Shown: positions 24,819 to 37,220, counted from the stretch's first letter. The stretch is DNA of 64,000 nucleotides from Zeus faber (GCA_960531495.1 OY482865.1:8902087-8966086); one strand, 5' to 3'. The notes: generated by a model not told the origin, from the sequence alone. A program made the numbers and translations.

Positions 24819-27800
24819 AATTCATCTTACGGATTACAACTTTAAGTCCTTCATCAGACCTTAAGGCCGTTGAGATATTCACCGAACTGTCTCCACCATT
24901 GCTCTGAACTTGGGCCAGGATCATTCTGCCTCGATGAAACACCTGATACCCGACTCTTTAATCCTCTCCGAATACCTCTTATCGGTCTCCCCCGAAAACA
25001 AACCTTCAGCGCCTCCTTCAAGCATTCTCTTTGCCTCTTTAATTTGTTTGCTGGGTTTTGCTTGAACGATTTTTTGACTCTGCCGCTATCTCCAGTTTGA
25101 AAATTGATTTTAAAGTTTCCCAAACATCATGATCCAATTGTTCGGAGGAAATAGGTCTCTATGTAACGTCTCTGTGTGTTGATCTGCCATGTTTGGCGGT
25201 GGCTGCTGAATTGGTATGCATCTTTGAGGTTAACAGTACCGGTCAGTTTCTCTCGTTACCCAAGACATAAGCCCCTTTCCCACGTGCACCGAAATCCATA
25301 ATTCCACCGGTGGTGTTCGCTTTTGACGTCATGTTCCGTAAATTTCCCCGCTCTCGACCTCGTATCATTTACGGGAAAGTACCGGTACGGCTGTGAATGG
25401 AAGCGTGTGGCAATGGAAGCAGTGACATTGCCGAAAAAGAAGGGGTGGAGCCGAATCCAAATAAAGCACAAATAGTGGGTTATTTACCCATATTTTTTTA
25501 AGTACAAATATTAAAAAAAGATTATTTCTCGGCAGCAAAGGCGGGAAACTGAAAGACGTCCAGTCTCTACGGAGACGTTGTCTTTATGCTCTTAAATGTT
25601 ATTCTTTTTCTTCTTAAAAACGCCGCTCAGACCCTCGACGTGTCTCCAACAGTTAGGGCTGCGGTGCGGGGACGTCGGGCACGAGCGAGCGGACAGGGAG
25701 AGGGAGATCGGGTGGAGAACGTCCCGAGGCAGAGGGTGTAGGACAGCTTGAAAATGATCACGCTGTAATAATCATGTAATAATTTGGGGTTTGGGACGAC
25801 TGTGTCCAGGACGGGGGCTCCGTCCGCTCTCGGTCGGCGGATGGAAGAATCCGCAGGGGGACGGGGAGCGAAGCGCTGGTCTTAAAAAACGATTCTGTTG
25901 CCTCGTCTCGCGTGGGAATGAGGTCATGTATCCGGAACAGTCATCCGAGTGGGAACAGACTCAATACGGACCTTTTCCGTAAAGGAAGCCGTGTGGGAAT
26001 GACTACCTCCCGCCTCGCTTGCAGCCAGTTTACAGTCGCTCAAGACAAGAGACATTTTCGGCGGATGACAGCGGTGCGACCTCTGGCACTGCACCTCGGC
26101 TGAAAAAGCATTTCACCCCAAAGGGTGCCACGACTATCCCTATTATGGGCTTGAACTGACTTCCAATGGAGGAATGCGTGTTTCATATTCAGTTATTTTC
26201 AACAGCTTATTCCCAGTAACTTATTTTCAGGAAATTGTTAAAGTGACTCACCAACTCGTTTAAACGAAACTTTCCCACAAAAAGGAGTGAACAAGTCGTT
26301 TACCACGATAACAGTGACTCATTTCGATTACATGAAATTGTTGTCGAAATTATGCAAAAAAACAACAAAAGAGCAACCACCTGACCACGCAGGGCGCAGA
26401 ACAACATTTCCTTGTTGGTCTTTGGCCCTACAGCGCCCCGCCCCGCGGCTCATCAACGCCTCGATGCTCCGCCTTGAGAACAACCTGCTTGTAATGGCTG
26501 TTGTCTCATCTTCCGCAGGACCTTAAACTGACAACAGCACCATCAAAGGAAACTGCATCGGGAGGGCTACGCATAAATCATGTTTTAATTAAGGAGGATA
26601 CATTCCTTTCTGCCCCCTGCAAAAAAAAAAAAAAAAAAAAAAAAAAAGACTTTCCCCACGGAATCCACTGTAGCGTTGCTCCAAATAGCTTAACCACGTG
26701 TTAATTGGAAGCCGCGCTTACTACCAGAGTCAATTTCTCCTTTTTCCTTTTTTTATCTTTCTGCCCCAGCCGCCCGTAAATGATGACGGATCAAAACGTT
26801 TTGTACTTCCGAGGGTCAGCACGACGTCGCCGCCTCGCTTACACCCGCTCCCCCTCCATCCCTCGCGTCTTCCATTGAGACTCCCACGGCGGAGCGAGGC
26901 GGTGATGGATCACCCCCCCCGCCCCCCAAAAAAAGGAAACCGTTGAATCGCATTATGTCACCTACGTTCTCGGGGAAACGGAGGGGAAATCGCTGCCTCG
27001 TCCGAAACAAAAAAAAAAAAAAAAAAGGGGGCCAGTTAACATGGTGGCTGCCATTGTCAGTGAGCCGCACGTTGGGTCCCCTAATTAGTCCTTCCTCACC
27101 ATGAAGACAAATGATCAATCCCCGGCTCGCTAAGAAACAATCAGGCCACGCCAATAGCAACTGATGACCATTGATCACACACACGCCCTTACGCCTGGAG
27201 TGAAAAAAAAGAACAAATAAAATAAGCTACTTAGGCAAATGAAGGACAGCTGTATACAGGAGAAGTAAACAAACAAACCGAAAACCCGGCATATTCATTC
27301 TTCGCCGAGGCAAGGTAAAAAAAAAATTAAAAATCGGGGCTCCCAGGTGACCTTGACTCAGGGGGGGTGGTCCCGACAAATCGAGCCGCCGACAGAAGAC
27401 ATTTTCAGCCCACGAGTCATTAACACGTCATTGGGGCGTGGGAGGACAGCAGGGCCATTGGAACCAGGTGGAGGAATTAAACTCACAAATCACTTTGGGT
27501 CTGCCATTTCGGCTGGCAGCGCGTACGCAATAAACACAAAGTCTTTATGGCGGCACGCGGCCCAGGCCTGCAAGCGTCTGGGAAGCAGGTAGGACTCCAT
27601 CACGGCTTTATGCCGACAGGCCGGGGGGGGCGCCGCCCGCAACAGCGCCCGGTGGGAGCGTTTCCCGCTGAGATGGAGGTTTGTTACGGCTCAAGTTACT
27701 TGATTAAGGCTCCCGCAGGACCGGCGAGAGAGAGGAGGAAAGAGAAAGAGAGAGAGACTATGAGCTATGTAGAATCCCATACAAACATTTACTGTACGTG

Positions 27801-28590
27801 CACCCCTTACTTTTTTTTTCTAAATTATTGTTTTTATTATTAATAAACAAATTATATAATTGATAAAAATATTGAAAATATTAATACTTCCCATATTCTT
27901 CCATTAATATTAATATATATGCATTTCTTCTTCTTCTTCTTAATATTATTATTATTATTACCAGCCTCCATATTGTTGTTATCACTATCATTATTATTAA
28001 TTCATTAATTAAATTATTGTCTTAATGTCTTTACCTCATTATTTGTTATGTGTGATATCCTAGTTGCTGTTGTCTTGTCATACTTTGGAAATGTACTAAT
28101 TCATGACATGCCAACACGCAAATTTAAATAATTTACTTGGATTGAGAAAGTTGGCCAAATTTTCATCGTTTTGTACTTGAGCGAGAACACCGGATAAACC
28201 GATTGGTTTGTAAACGGACACCCAGCTATACAGGGCTGTGCCGGTGGACGACGAGGCAACCAGACCACACAAGATGATGGCCAATAGCCCGAAGCTGGTT
28301 GCCCGGGACAACTGCGCAACTGTTGTTGTCGGGCCCTGCATTCGTGAAGAAACATTAATACTATGACCAGGGCTGATGAAGAAGCAAATACAGCTGAAAA
28401 ACATGTTCTAGTGCACAGTATCGCTTAACACTTTTTTTTTTATTTTTTATTTTTTTTAAATGCGTCACTCGAATCGAAAATAACACGAAGACGCTATTAG
28501 AAAAAGCATACATTTTCTTAACGCACATACGAGGAAAAAAAAGAGCATCACAGACATTTTCCGGCCAGCCACCCAAGTGCACATCACACA
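24819..28590. other. No gene recognised; possible non-autonomous DNA transposon inside
   Basis: The segment about 25268-26020 begins CCCCTTTCCCACGTG and ends in GTGTGGGAATGACTAC. Read in reverse complement, the end gives a partly matching CATTCCCACAC. CCGTAAAT / ATTTACGG words lie inside. This hints at inverted ends but is weak. An A run of about 26 lies at 26622-26647 and another at 27009-27026. 27930-27960 has CTT and ATT runs. A minus frame at 28096-28404 shows no known domain. Confidence 0.35.
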
Positions 28591-28880
28591 CAATCGCTAA
28601 TGAATGGTATTGCTAATTAGTCTCCTTCCTTTCTTCTGCCTCCCACTCCCTCAACACAGGATCACAGAGTGCGGGTCGCTCCTTCCGAGTGTGGAGGGCA
28701 CGCTATTCACCAGAGGGCCCTCTGCTGCCGAAAAGCACCAAGACGCTGGTGAGCAGCTTGTCTGATTAGCGCTGATTACTCTCTAATTGGAGTTCTCCAA
28801 AACACGATGACCTCTGCTTTGTTTACTGATGGGATTAATCACGGTCTGGCAGAATTAGGAATCCCAACTGAATTCCTTCC
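28591..28880. promoter_or_regulatory. Candidate conserved non-coding element with CTCF-like palindrome
   Basis: This unique stretch has several ATTA/TAAT cores (GCTAATTAG, CTGATTAGCGCTGATTAC, CTCTAATTGG, GGGATTAATC). It also holds CACCAGAGGGCCCTCTGCTG at 28708-28727, which fits the CTCF core consensus at about 12 of 14 positions on each strand. Function is inferred from motifs only. Confidence 0.25.
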
Positions 28881-30080
28881 CTGCTCATTATTTTGAGGAT
28901 GCGTAGCGTGGCTCAATGCAACGCCGCGTGACGGCTCTCTGACGGTCCGGGTGGGGCCCCCTCTCGCTGTCCAGCCTCCCCGTTTTCCGGTTTGATTCCA
29001 GTCGGGCAGCTTTCCCCTTTTGGCTCCCTTTGGACTTGGCTCGGGGGGCTGTTAAAAGTCGGAGAAGGATTACTGCCCCGCAGACAGGGGCGGAAGGTAC
29101 GGGCAGGGGGGTCCGGACCCCCACTTCCTCCTCGTTTTCCCTCTCAGTATATAATCATAAACATAACTAACATAACCATATAATTAATATAATAATGTAA
29201 TTTTAAATAATCATGGCTCTGCATGGCATCGCGCCCTCTCTGACAGTCCTGTTTTACTCCGTTTCCTTATGGAACGAAAACAAGCACCGTGCGTGAGGGG
29301 GACACGTTCACTCCCTTACACCTGAAATACACGCAAGAAATGTTTTCATACTAACACTTAAGGGTCTCCATAACCAAGTTTACTTTGTGTAATGGGTGTC
29401 TGGGCTGTGATTCTGAAAATCATTGTTCCATAAAGAGGATATTAAGGCTTGAAAAGGGATATTTGCCAGGCGCAGCTGCCATGATTTACAGGTCTCTCGT
29501 TTGTGTCTGAGCAACTTTGATGTATCTCTTCCGTCTACTGATATGTGGTGGCATGACTCACCGCATCTCGGCACACCGAGACTCGAATTTGGAAGTTCTG
29601 GCTCCGTCCTGCCAAGATGGCAAGGGGTGTAAAGCCAAATTCAAGGCTTCAAATCACCTCGCCTTGTGCGGACACTAGCGGGTGACGTCACGGGCCCTAC
29701 GTCCATTTGTTTTCTACAGTCTACGGTTGGTGGGGTTTTATGTTAGACCTCAATCATATGTGCCGTACTAAATAACTGATCATTTAAATGTAGTGTTAGT
29801 GTGGTGAAACTAACACTTTCTCAACTGTTCTAAAATGACAATCCACACCAGGTGCTTAAGTCACAACGCAAACATGCCGTACACCCAAGCACCGTGCGAA
29901 CGGAAAGGCTTTCCGAAAACTGAGCGCAGGTTAAATCGGGAGTCACGCTCCAACGAACCTCCAGTCGCAAGCCGGGTTCGACGACGACAGCGGCTGCAAA
30001 CGCAGGCGACAGGGATCCGCGGTTTAACGCCACGTGATCACTGCAGAGGAGCAGGGCTATCTGACAACATAATGAGGACG
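28881..30080. other. No gene recognised
   Basis: GC-rich and unique parts alternate. A short AACATAAC-type AT-rich patch lies at 29145-29210. Confidence 0.45.
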
Positions 30081-30700
30081 CTAAGCAGGGATAAAGGGAA
30101 GGAGGTAGAGAGCAAAAGCCAGAGGAGGAGGAGAAGGAGCTGGCAGGGAGGTGGGGGGTTGCGAAGGCGAGGAAGAGGATGACAGCGAAGAGAGAGAGAG
30201 AGGAGCAGCCCAGAGAGAGAGAGAGAGAGAAGACAGACAGCGCAGGATAGTGACAGGGGCAGTTACATATGCAGGCAGGTGCAAAAAAGACAGGAAAGCA
30301 TTTTCAACCCGGCGCAATAGACTGGATGCAGGGCGACAGGCGGACGAGCAGCCGGAGAGCGAAGGGACAGGACAGATGCTCCGGGACGGAGGGAGGGTTC
30401 CCAGCGGTGTGTTGTCGGCGCCGAAGAGGTCGACAGCGGCGGCGATGCCACGGCTCCCACTTAAGGGGCTCGCTGCCCGGGACCAAGCGGCCCCTCCGAC
30501 GGGAAAATAACCGGGATTCCGATGATCTTCCCTGAAATCTGTCACCGTCCCCTTTCGAGCGCCCGGGCAGACGAGCAGAGCGGGGGGCTCGAGCGGGGGG
30601 CTCGGGCGGGGGGGGGCGGCCTGTGACGGCCCCCCCTTACCCCTCGCTCCTCCGCGACGATAAACTCGAATGACACCTGCTGTTCCGTGCACTCAGATAA
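30081..30700. other. GC- and purine-rich block with GA runs and G runs
   Basis: 30120-30235 is GA-rich (two short GA arrays). 30582-30618 holds several G runs that fit a G-quadruplex. Long frames on both strands (for example minus 30081-30692, 203 codons) run through this low-complexity GC-rich DNA and contain Ser/Pro polymers, so they are treated as chance. Confidence 0.5.
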
Positions 30701-32210
30701 GCAAGGGGGGGTTCATTCCCTTTCAGGATGGAGACGTCTCTGACAGCCACCTCGGGGCAATCCCTCACAAGCGTGAATATTGAAAGACGTCTCAGAACTT
30801 GTCAGAACTATATTATTCAGCGTCTCCTCAAATGCTTTTGCCGATCCCTTCCGAGTCCTCTCCGCAGCATCTAGTATTCCATTAACATTGACAGTTTCCA
30901 ACACGCGAGCATGCTTGACACAGCCAACCATAATGACTGCATTACGGGGTGGGGGTGGGTGGTGGGGCCTAATGGAACCACGCTCCTCTCACATCCTAAT
31001 CTGAGAACATTTTTCCATTAGACTAATCACAAAAAAACAAATTTGGAGATAGTTAGCGATAATGGGCCTTTGCCACCGAAACCCGCGGTTCTGCTTTTTA
31101 GAAAATGGACTTTTCAAATGTTTAATTTTTATTTTTTGTGAGTGTGTGTGTGTCTGTGTGACCCAAAACTGTTCACGGCCCATTACTTATAACACAACAG
31201 AGGAAAGGAGGTCCGGACAATTTTCTCAGGGAGAAAAAAAAAACAAAAAACGATGCTCAACGTTCGAGAAAAATGTGTCTTTCAAGGGATACGGCTTCCT
31301 GGCGTAGCTGTGGTTAAACTCGCAAAGGACCGTTTAAGTTTCTCGATGAGAAATCTGGGAACCGAAGTTCTGCGTCACGTACTATCTGTCTCTCCCGTCA
31401 GGCTGCGAATGGGGGGTTGCAGAAGAATACACGTCTCCTCGCTAAGTCTCCCGCCGCGCAACTTTTGATGAGCGTACAAGGCGCTGTCATTTGAACGACG
31501 CTGTCAAAGAGGCATCCGTTCCGGGCGGATACGATTAAAACAGGTCATTCACTTTGCACAAGGCTCTCGGCGCACACTGTGTGCACCCCGAGTCTGGAGA
31601 TGAAAAATTAGACTTTTTAGCCAAATTGCCTTATCTCGTCTGGAAAACGACAGAGACGCTATTACCATTGGGGACACTTAAACATTTAAGAGACAGCTTC
31701 CAATTACACCAGTATTGATTACAATAGGTATTTCTCCATTCTGTCTTCACCCACTTCGAACACCTACTACGTTTAACTTTCTTTGCCTGCACTTCAGATG
31801 GCAAGGTTGAAAGGCTTGGAGGTCGCCCGGATCAAACCTTAAAGTCCCGCTTCTATCTGAATGAAGATGGCATGCGGCGCGCGGCCCAGAACAACAGAAG
31901 AGGAAAGGCGCGGGAGAAAGCCCCGGCCGACAATAATTGCGACAAAGAGTGCTAATGGCTCCGAATTGCACTTGTATGCTATGTGCTCTGTGATCTGTGG
32001 ATGCATTTTCTTTTTTTACAGGCATTTCAATGCAGGATGGGATACGGGGGCCCTTTTTCAAAGCTTCTTCGATTTCTGCAGAGCCACGAGAGTGCACTTA
32101 AGGGCCCAATTTTACAGCGGGCATTCTGATTTTAATGCATGGTTAAATACAGCCAAGGTTAATGATGTCAATTGTGGGTCTGTTTCATTGCGGCGCTGCC
32201 GTGAAACGGC
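30701..32210. other. No gene recognised
   Basis: Unique sequence with conserved-element texture in places (30770-30930, 31540-31760, 31960-32180). No coding signature was recognised. Confidence 0.4.
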
Positions 32211-32258
32211 ATGCTGGTTTCACAGTTTCTTCTCACATATTTACTGCGAAACCAGCAT
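32211..32258. other. Short hairpin, 16-bp stem with one mismatch
   Basis: The arm ATGCTGGTTTCACAGT (32211-32226) pairs with ACTGCGAAACCAGCAT (32243-32258) except at one position, across a 16-base loop. The stem resembles a small miRNA-like hairpin but is short, and no known miRNA sequence was recognised. Confidence 0.45.
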
Positions 32259-32321
32259 TCAAGCAAAAAGGCCAGCGACGCAAGATGTGAGATTTGGTTG
32301 ATTAGTTTGTATCAAACATTT

Positions 32322-32797
32322 TTATTGTTATTTTTTTTTAACCTTTATTTAACCAGGAAGTCCCTGGTTAAATAAATCTCTTTGACAAGGGAGACCTGGC
32401 CAAGGCAGCAGCCATACAAAATTAACTCGATAAAGCACGTACATGATATACATATGAACAATAAAACAGAATGACAGCTATTCGAGCACAATGGCCTCTC
32501 AAGAAAAACAATGACATTCCTCCCTCGCTGCATTATTTATGATACTCTTAAAATCATTAATAGTTATGAATGTTTTTAGTTTAAGAGCTTTTTGGAGATT
32601 ATTCCATGACCGTGGTGCATGGTAAGGAAACGCTGTTCTGCCAAAGTCTGTTAAAGCCCGAGGAACATTCAGGAGCAGCTGCCTGGAGGCGCGCAGATAG
32701 TAACTACGAGAGCTGACAGAGAGAAGGGTACCGATGTATTCTGGGAGTTGACCCAGCAGAGCCTTATAGATGAACATATACCAGTGTTGCTGTCTAC
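32322..32797 (-). mobile_element. 5'-truncated LINE 3' end with ORF2 C-terminus
   Basis: The minus-strand frame ending at 32499 reads HWYMFIYKALLGQLPEYIG, then PRALTDFGRTAFPYHAPRSW and NNLQKALKL. This is the typical LINE ORF2 C-terminal block with the 'APxxWNxLxxxL' motif. Downstream on the minus strand the element ends in TTCCTGGTTAAATAAAGGTT followed by an A-rich tail (plus 32322-32342). Homology stops near 32797, so the copy is 5'-truncated. The residual frame of about 93 codons has no stop, suggesting a fairly young copy. Clade is uncertain. A 14-bp inverted repeat lies in its 3' end (32344-32376). Confidence 0.8.
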
Positions 32798-32869
32798 AAA
32801 TAGTTATGTATTGATGTCCAGCCAGCTTAATTATAGAGAATGTAGTGGTGAGAGAGATTTAGCATTTGT

Positions 32870-33340
32870 AATGAAAACGTAGAGAAGCACGATGCGCTGA
32901 ATCGAGGCTCCTTAAAGAGACTTAAATGAAATGTTGTCTTTTGCAATGAATCAGAAGGTCTTTGGCACTCGAATTTAAACAATATAAGCCCTGGTTACAG
33001 GACGCATATTCACCAAATCGCAGAGAAAAAAAGGACAATATTCAAAGCAAAGACAAAAAAAAAAAAAAAAGAAACCATCAACAGAAAGCCCACCCCCCCG
33101 GGGATGAGACTATCAGAACTGATATTTTTACTAGAACAAATATACTCCGGTCGGCCGAGTGCGCGGCCTTCTCCTTGACAGATCTGCGCTTACGGGCGGA
33201 ATGCAAACGACATAATTGGGTATGTAAAAACCCTGCTCTATTAGAGGCGGGAGCGCGATGCCTGATAGCCTTCATCGCCGCTAAAGCTCTTCATTAATCT
33301 CCATCCACAAGGTCAAGGAGTCCAGGCCTGTACAAGACAA
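32870..33340. promoter_or_regulatory. Candidate conserved non-coding element
   Basis: Unique sequence just beside the LINE has words such as TTTAAACAATATAAGCC, GCAAACGACATAATTGG and TTCATTAATCTCC and balanced composition. It is interrupted by an A run at 33056-33070. Evidence is by texture only. Confidence 0.22.
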
Positions 33341-34127
33341 ATGAATTAAAGCACTACTGACAGGAGCTGAGCCCTGTTTGACCGTGCGACCGTGTAGGAA
33401 GGCGGGAGGGTTTGTTCGCACAAAGCCAAAAAAAAAAAAAAAAAAAAAGTTCTGATTTCAACCCTCGGAAAGGAGCTTCCGCGGACGTGGCAAACGTGGA
33501 TAAATAAAAAAAAAAGTGGCCCTGGTTCTGCACTCGCTGGAGATTGGTTTCGACCCTGGTTTCGGCTCGCTTCTCTGAAGGTGGTCGTCGAGCGCCCTCG
33601 GCACCCCGAGCTTTAAAGGAGCGGGGCTGCTCCTTCTTCTTCTCATTACGGTAAAAACAACTGTGCACTGTGGGCATCGCCACAGATTTATTTATTTTTT
33701 ATTTTTTTTAAACCTGCATTGCATTCGACCCTGAAAAACACTCCCCTTTGCCGTCAAAACCCAACTCACAGCCAGAGCCAGAGGTAAAGGTTATCCGCTC
33801 TGCGCTTAATGTAGAGGAAAGATATTGCACGCCTGCACGGATAAATCAAAATGCATTTGGGACTGGCCAGTGTCGGTTCATAACCTCATACGTACACCTC
33901 TCCCTCTCTCTCTTTTTATCACAGCGAGCTGCTGGTCACACTCGACCTGCACCGATCAGGCGGTAGATTTCTGCTCTGATCAGCTTTTACCATCCGAAAC
34001 AGCAGAGGCAGAAAGGAAGAGTTCAGCTGCCGCAGCAGTGATTTGCTGGAGTCGAGAAGTTGATAATGAGCTACTTGTGAAATTTGGGGGAACAATCTTT
34101 TTGAGTCGACATTGGCCAAAGTCAAGG
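33341..34127. other. No gene recognised
   Basis: An A run lies at 33428-33447, and an A-rich tract (minus-strand T) at 33506-33515. Frames on both strands show no domain. Confidence 0.5.
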
Positions 34128-34200
34128 CATGTTTATTTGTAATGCACCTTTCACACACAACGGCAATTCAAGGTGGTTTACATAAATCATAGAAGACATC
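34128..34200. repeat. Teleost dispersed repeat fragment
   Basis: GTTTATTTGTAATGCACCTT, then CACACACAACGGCAATTCAA and GTGGTTTACATAAA resemble a common fish repeat that reads TTTAT(T/A)TGTATAGCAC...TTCA...CACAA...GGCAA(C/T)TCAAAGTGCTTTACA. It is recognised by appearance only; its ends are not defined. Confidence 0.45.
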
Positions 34201-34822
34201 GCACGAAAGCAAAAGAGGAATGAGAGCCGAGAAGTAAAAAACATGTCTTTATAGAGGCCTATAGAGATAACAAGTTCATTTAATGTATAATAATATTTAA
34301 ATGAACATAATTAAACCCATGATGATCAAACCTCCCCTCAATAAAGTGGTTTATGGAAACTCAACGTGTGTTTTTCCACACGTGCTTTGTGCGTTCCCGT
34401 GACGCCTCTCGCCGTGAAGGCATGCATACATCCCCACGGCGAGGGTCCCCCCGGGGGGAAGGTGGCTCACCAGCAGGCGTCCTCCTCTGGAAGACGCTCC
34501 TTTATTTAGGACCTAAATCAAGAATCTAAAGGTCCGGATGAAGAGACAAGTCGCCCACGCGGTTGCCCGTCGGAGGACAAGGGGAACGAGGAATCTTAAT
34601 AGGAGCCGGAGTACGGCCGAGTGTCGCCTTGTTTATTTTAATGATGGACAGATCGTTCGGACGAGAGAGAGAGGATGGAGGAGGAGGAGGAGGAGGTACA
34701 GACGAGAAAAAAAAAAAAAAATGGATGAGGAAATGTGACCTCAATTATGACTTTGCCCCCGGACGGAGCGCTGACTCTCGTAGCCGCACGTGCACTCAGG
34801 CTCGTGCATGGATACGGGTGTA
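34201..34822. other. No gene recognised
   Basis: AT-rich at 34260-34330, then GC-rich with a short GGA run near 34678-34695 and an A tract at 34707-34720. Confidence 0.5.
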
Positions 34823-34847
34823 ACACACACACACACACACACACACA
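34823..34847. repeat. (AC)n short array
   Basis: About 12 AC units. Confidence 0.95.
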
Positions 34848-34936
34848 ATGTCATAAGCTGGACTGGAAGGCGATCCGCTGGGTGGAGGGTGGTGGACCCC
34901 TAATGCTCCACTAAGCACAGCAGATATTTCACTTTG

Positions 34937-35055
<119 letters not shown>

Positions 35056-35119
35056 TGAGCCAAGGTCAGTCCTAGGAACTCTGACACTTCCCACCTCACC
35101 CAGAAGAGCTGGCGAGAGA

Positions 35120-35120
<1 letters not shown>

Positions 35121-35202
<82 letters not shown>
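35121..35202. repeat. (AC)n microsatellite, 41 units
   Basis: A perfect run preceded by a short GAGAGAG. It pairs with the array ending at 35050. Confidence 0.98.
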
Positions 35203-35204
<2 letters not shown>

Positions 35205-36929
35205 TCAAGAATGTATTACAAATTGTTGTATAATGACTGTACCTTTTCTATTATCCCAGTGTTATACTGTTACTAAATACACTTTTTGCAATTTGTATGT
35301 TATACTCTTTGCAATATCTAAAAAATTATATGAAAACATCATTAATAAATTATGATAATGATAATAAATTAATTAATAAAATAAACAAATACAGAAATAA
35401 ATACAGATGTACATATTACAGAATATACTGTATATTCTGTTATATATATTGCAAATCAATTATTTTATATTTTTCTAAAATACTGCAGTGTTTTAATGCA
35501 TACGCCTGTGTTGCATGCTTGATATAGCTTTTTTAAAATGTAATTTATTGCTAAATGAATATTGTGAGAACACGTTTCACCGCCGAGAACAATGAAAAAA
35601 ATAGAAAGACAATAGTACCCTATATTTCTATGTATATCTCCATTAACACAGTGCATTTCCAAAAATACTGTATATTCCCATTGCAAAAGGGCTACACACA
35701 CAAACAGCCTTTATCCAGTTGATAAAAGCTGCTCTATGGGGAAAAAATACTAAAAACAAAAACAAATGAACACAGAAAGCTTTTGAAATACATCAATAAG
35801 GACAAATATCTGGTGACTGTGAAAGCTCTTTCTCTGAGTACTGACGTGCGCCCCGCTCCCCACGGCCACATCATTAGCAGTCCATGTTGGCTTTATCTGC
35901 CCCAGCATCGCCGCTCCTGCCCCAACGGGGTTAATACTGCACGCATTAAAGGGGTATACCGTCCAAATCCTAGCCTAGTGAACCAGCAGGTGCAGGCGGG
36001 GAGATTGGACTTCACCAGCACTTACTCACCACACGTGCACACGTGTCAGATTTGGTGGTAAAGTGTTCTTAGAAACATATTTTTAATTCCCTATTCCCAA
36101 TATCCACATTGACCCAAATCAAATCATCATATTTTCAGAGGAATACATCGACATAGATAATTTGATGATATCCTGGGGAATGACTATATATATATATATA
36201 TACATATATGGGTATTCTATCAATGGGAAATTGGCTATTTTTGTGCATTTCACTATTCATTTACTTTCTTTCATTGTCTTCAGACTGCTATTTTTTTATG
36301 CAAATTGTCTGTTCATCAACGCACCAATCCTTCTGCGACAAATTCCTTGCATGTAAAAACGTGCTTGGCAAAATTGTGACTCCGATTATTAATGTGGATA
36401 TAACACATTAACAGGCAGAGGCGTTGATTAGAACAGTTAGAACAGTCTATGCTAAGTTCCGAAGATCGCATTATTTTGACTATAATTAGTGCTGGGAAAT
36501 ATGGCCTAAATTTTATACCTCAATATTATTTAACCTAATGTCAATATTAGATATGATTCAATATTTATAATTTTAAAGTTTATTAAATAATATTGCTGTA
36601 TAAAACTGAACCAGACCAAATTGATTTAAATTATAAACCAGCAGGTTTATTTGTCAGTTATAATCATCACAAAGAAATAAAGACCTTTGCCTGCAGGTCT
36701 TTGAAAATATGTCAAATAAAAGAAGCCACTGGAGCAAGCAGGGTAGGGGCCTGATTATTTAAACTCACAATATTTCCAATTGCAAATTTATGCAAAACAA
36801 CTCTTGAAGGTATGCTCTTCTATATTTATCAAAATGATAAATACAGTGAAATAATCACAATTAAACTAAAATAAATAAGAGAAAATCTCAAATACCAAAG
36901 TACAAAAAAAAAAAAATAATACATAGTTC
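35203..36929. other. No gene recognised; AT-rich
   Basis: Strongly AT-rich. It contains short palindromic AGAATATACTGTATATTCT near 35420 and an AT run at 36183-36202. Frames are short and AT-biased. Confidence 0.5.
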
Positions 36930-37060
36930 TGACATCGATGGAGGAGGCAGCCACGCAGGGCTCATGGGGAGCAGTTAGGCGGTGTCTTGCTCAAAGACAC
37001 TTCAGCACGCTACCTGGGTATCGAACCCTGTGATTTTGTGACAGAAAGTGACCTTCCCTC
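36930..37060 (-). mobile_element. tRNA-derived SINE fragment, same family as 19356
   Basis: Reverse-complemented, the segment gives a canonical B-box GGTTCGATACC (plus 37017-37027). It then gives CAGGTAGCGTGCTGAAGTGT, TTGAGCAAGACACC and CTCCATCGATGT. These align in order with the plus-strand SINE at 19356-19568, including an exact TTGAGCAAGACAC. The far 5' (A-box) part and the tail are lost or diverged. Confidence 0.65.
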
Positions 37061-37173
37061 ATTCATGTTTTGAGCGACTGATGAGCGCCCCCCCCCCCTT
37101 TATGCACGGTGCTTTTTGTGGTTTCGTTCAATAAGGTATTGGAGAGGCACGGGGACGTGCAGCGGACACAACC

Positions 37174-37174
<1 letters not shown>

Positions 37175-37217
<43 letters not shown>
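37175..37217. repeat. (AC)n microsatellite
   Basis: About 21 AC units. Confidence 0.97.

Positions 37218-37220
<3 letters not shown>

Noticed and set aside
30081..30692. 203-codon minus-strand frame
   Set aside because: GC-rich low-complexity DNA with Ser and Pro runs, overlapping frames on the other strand and no domain.
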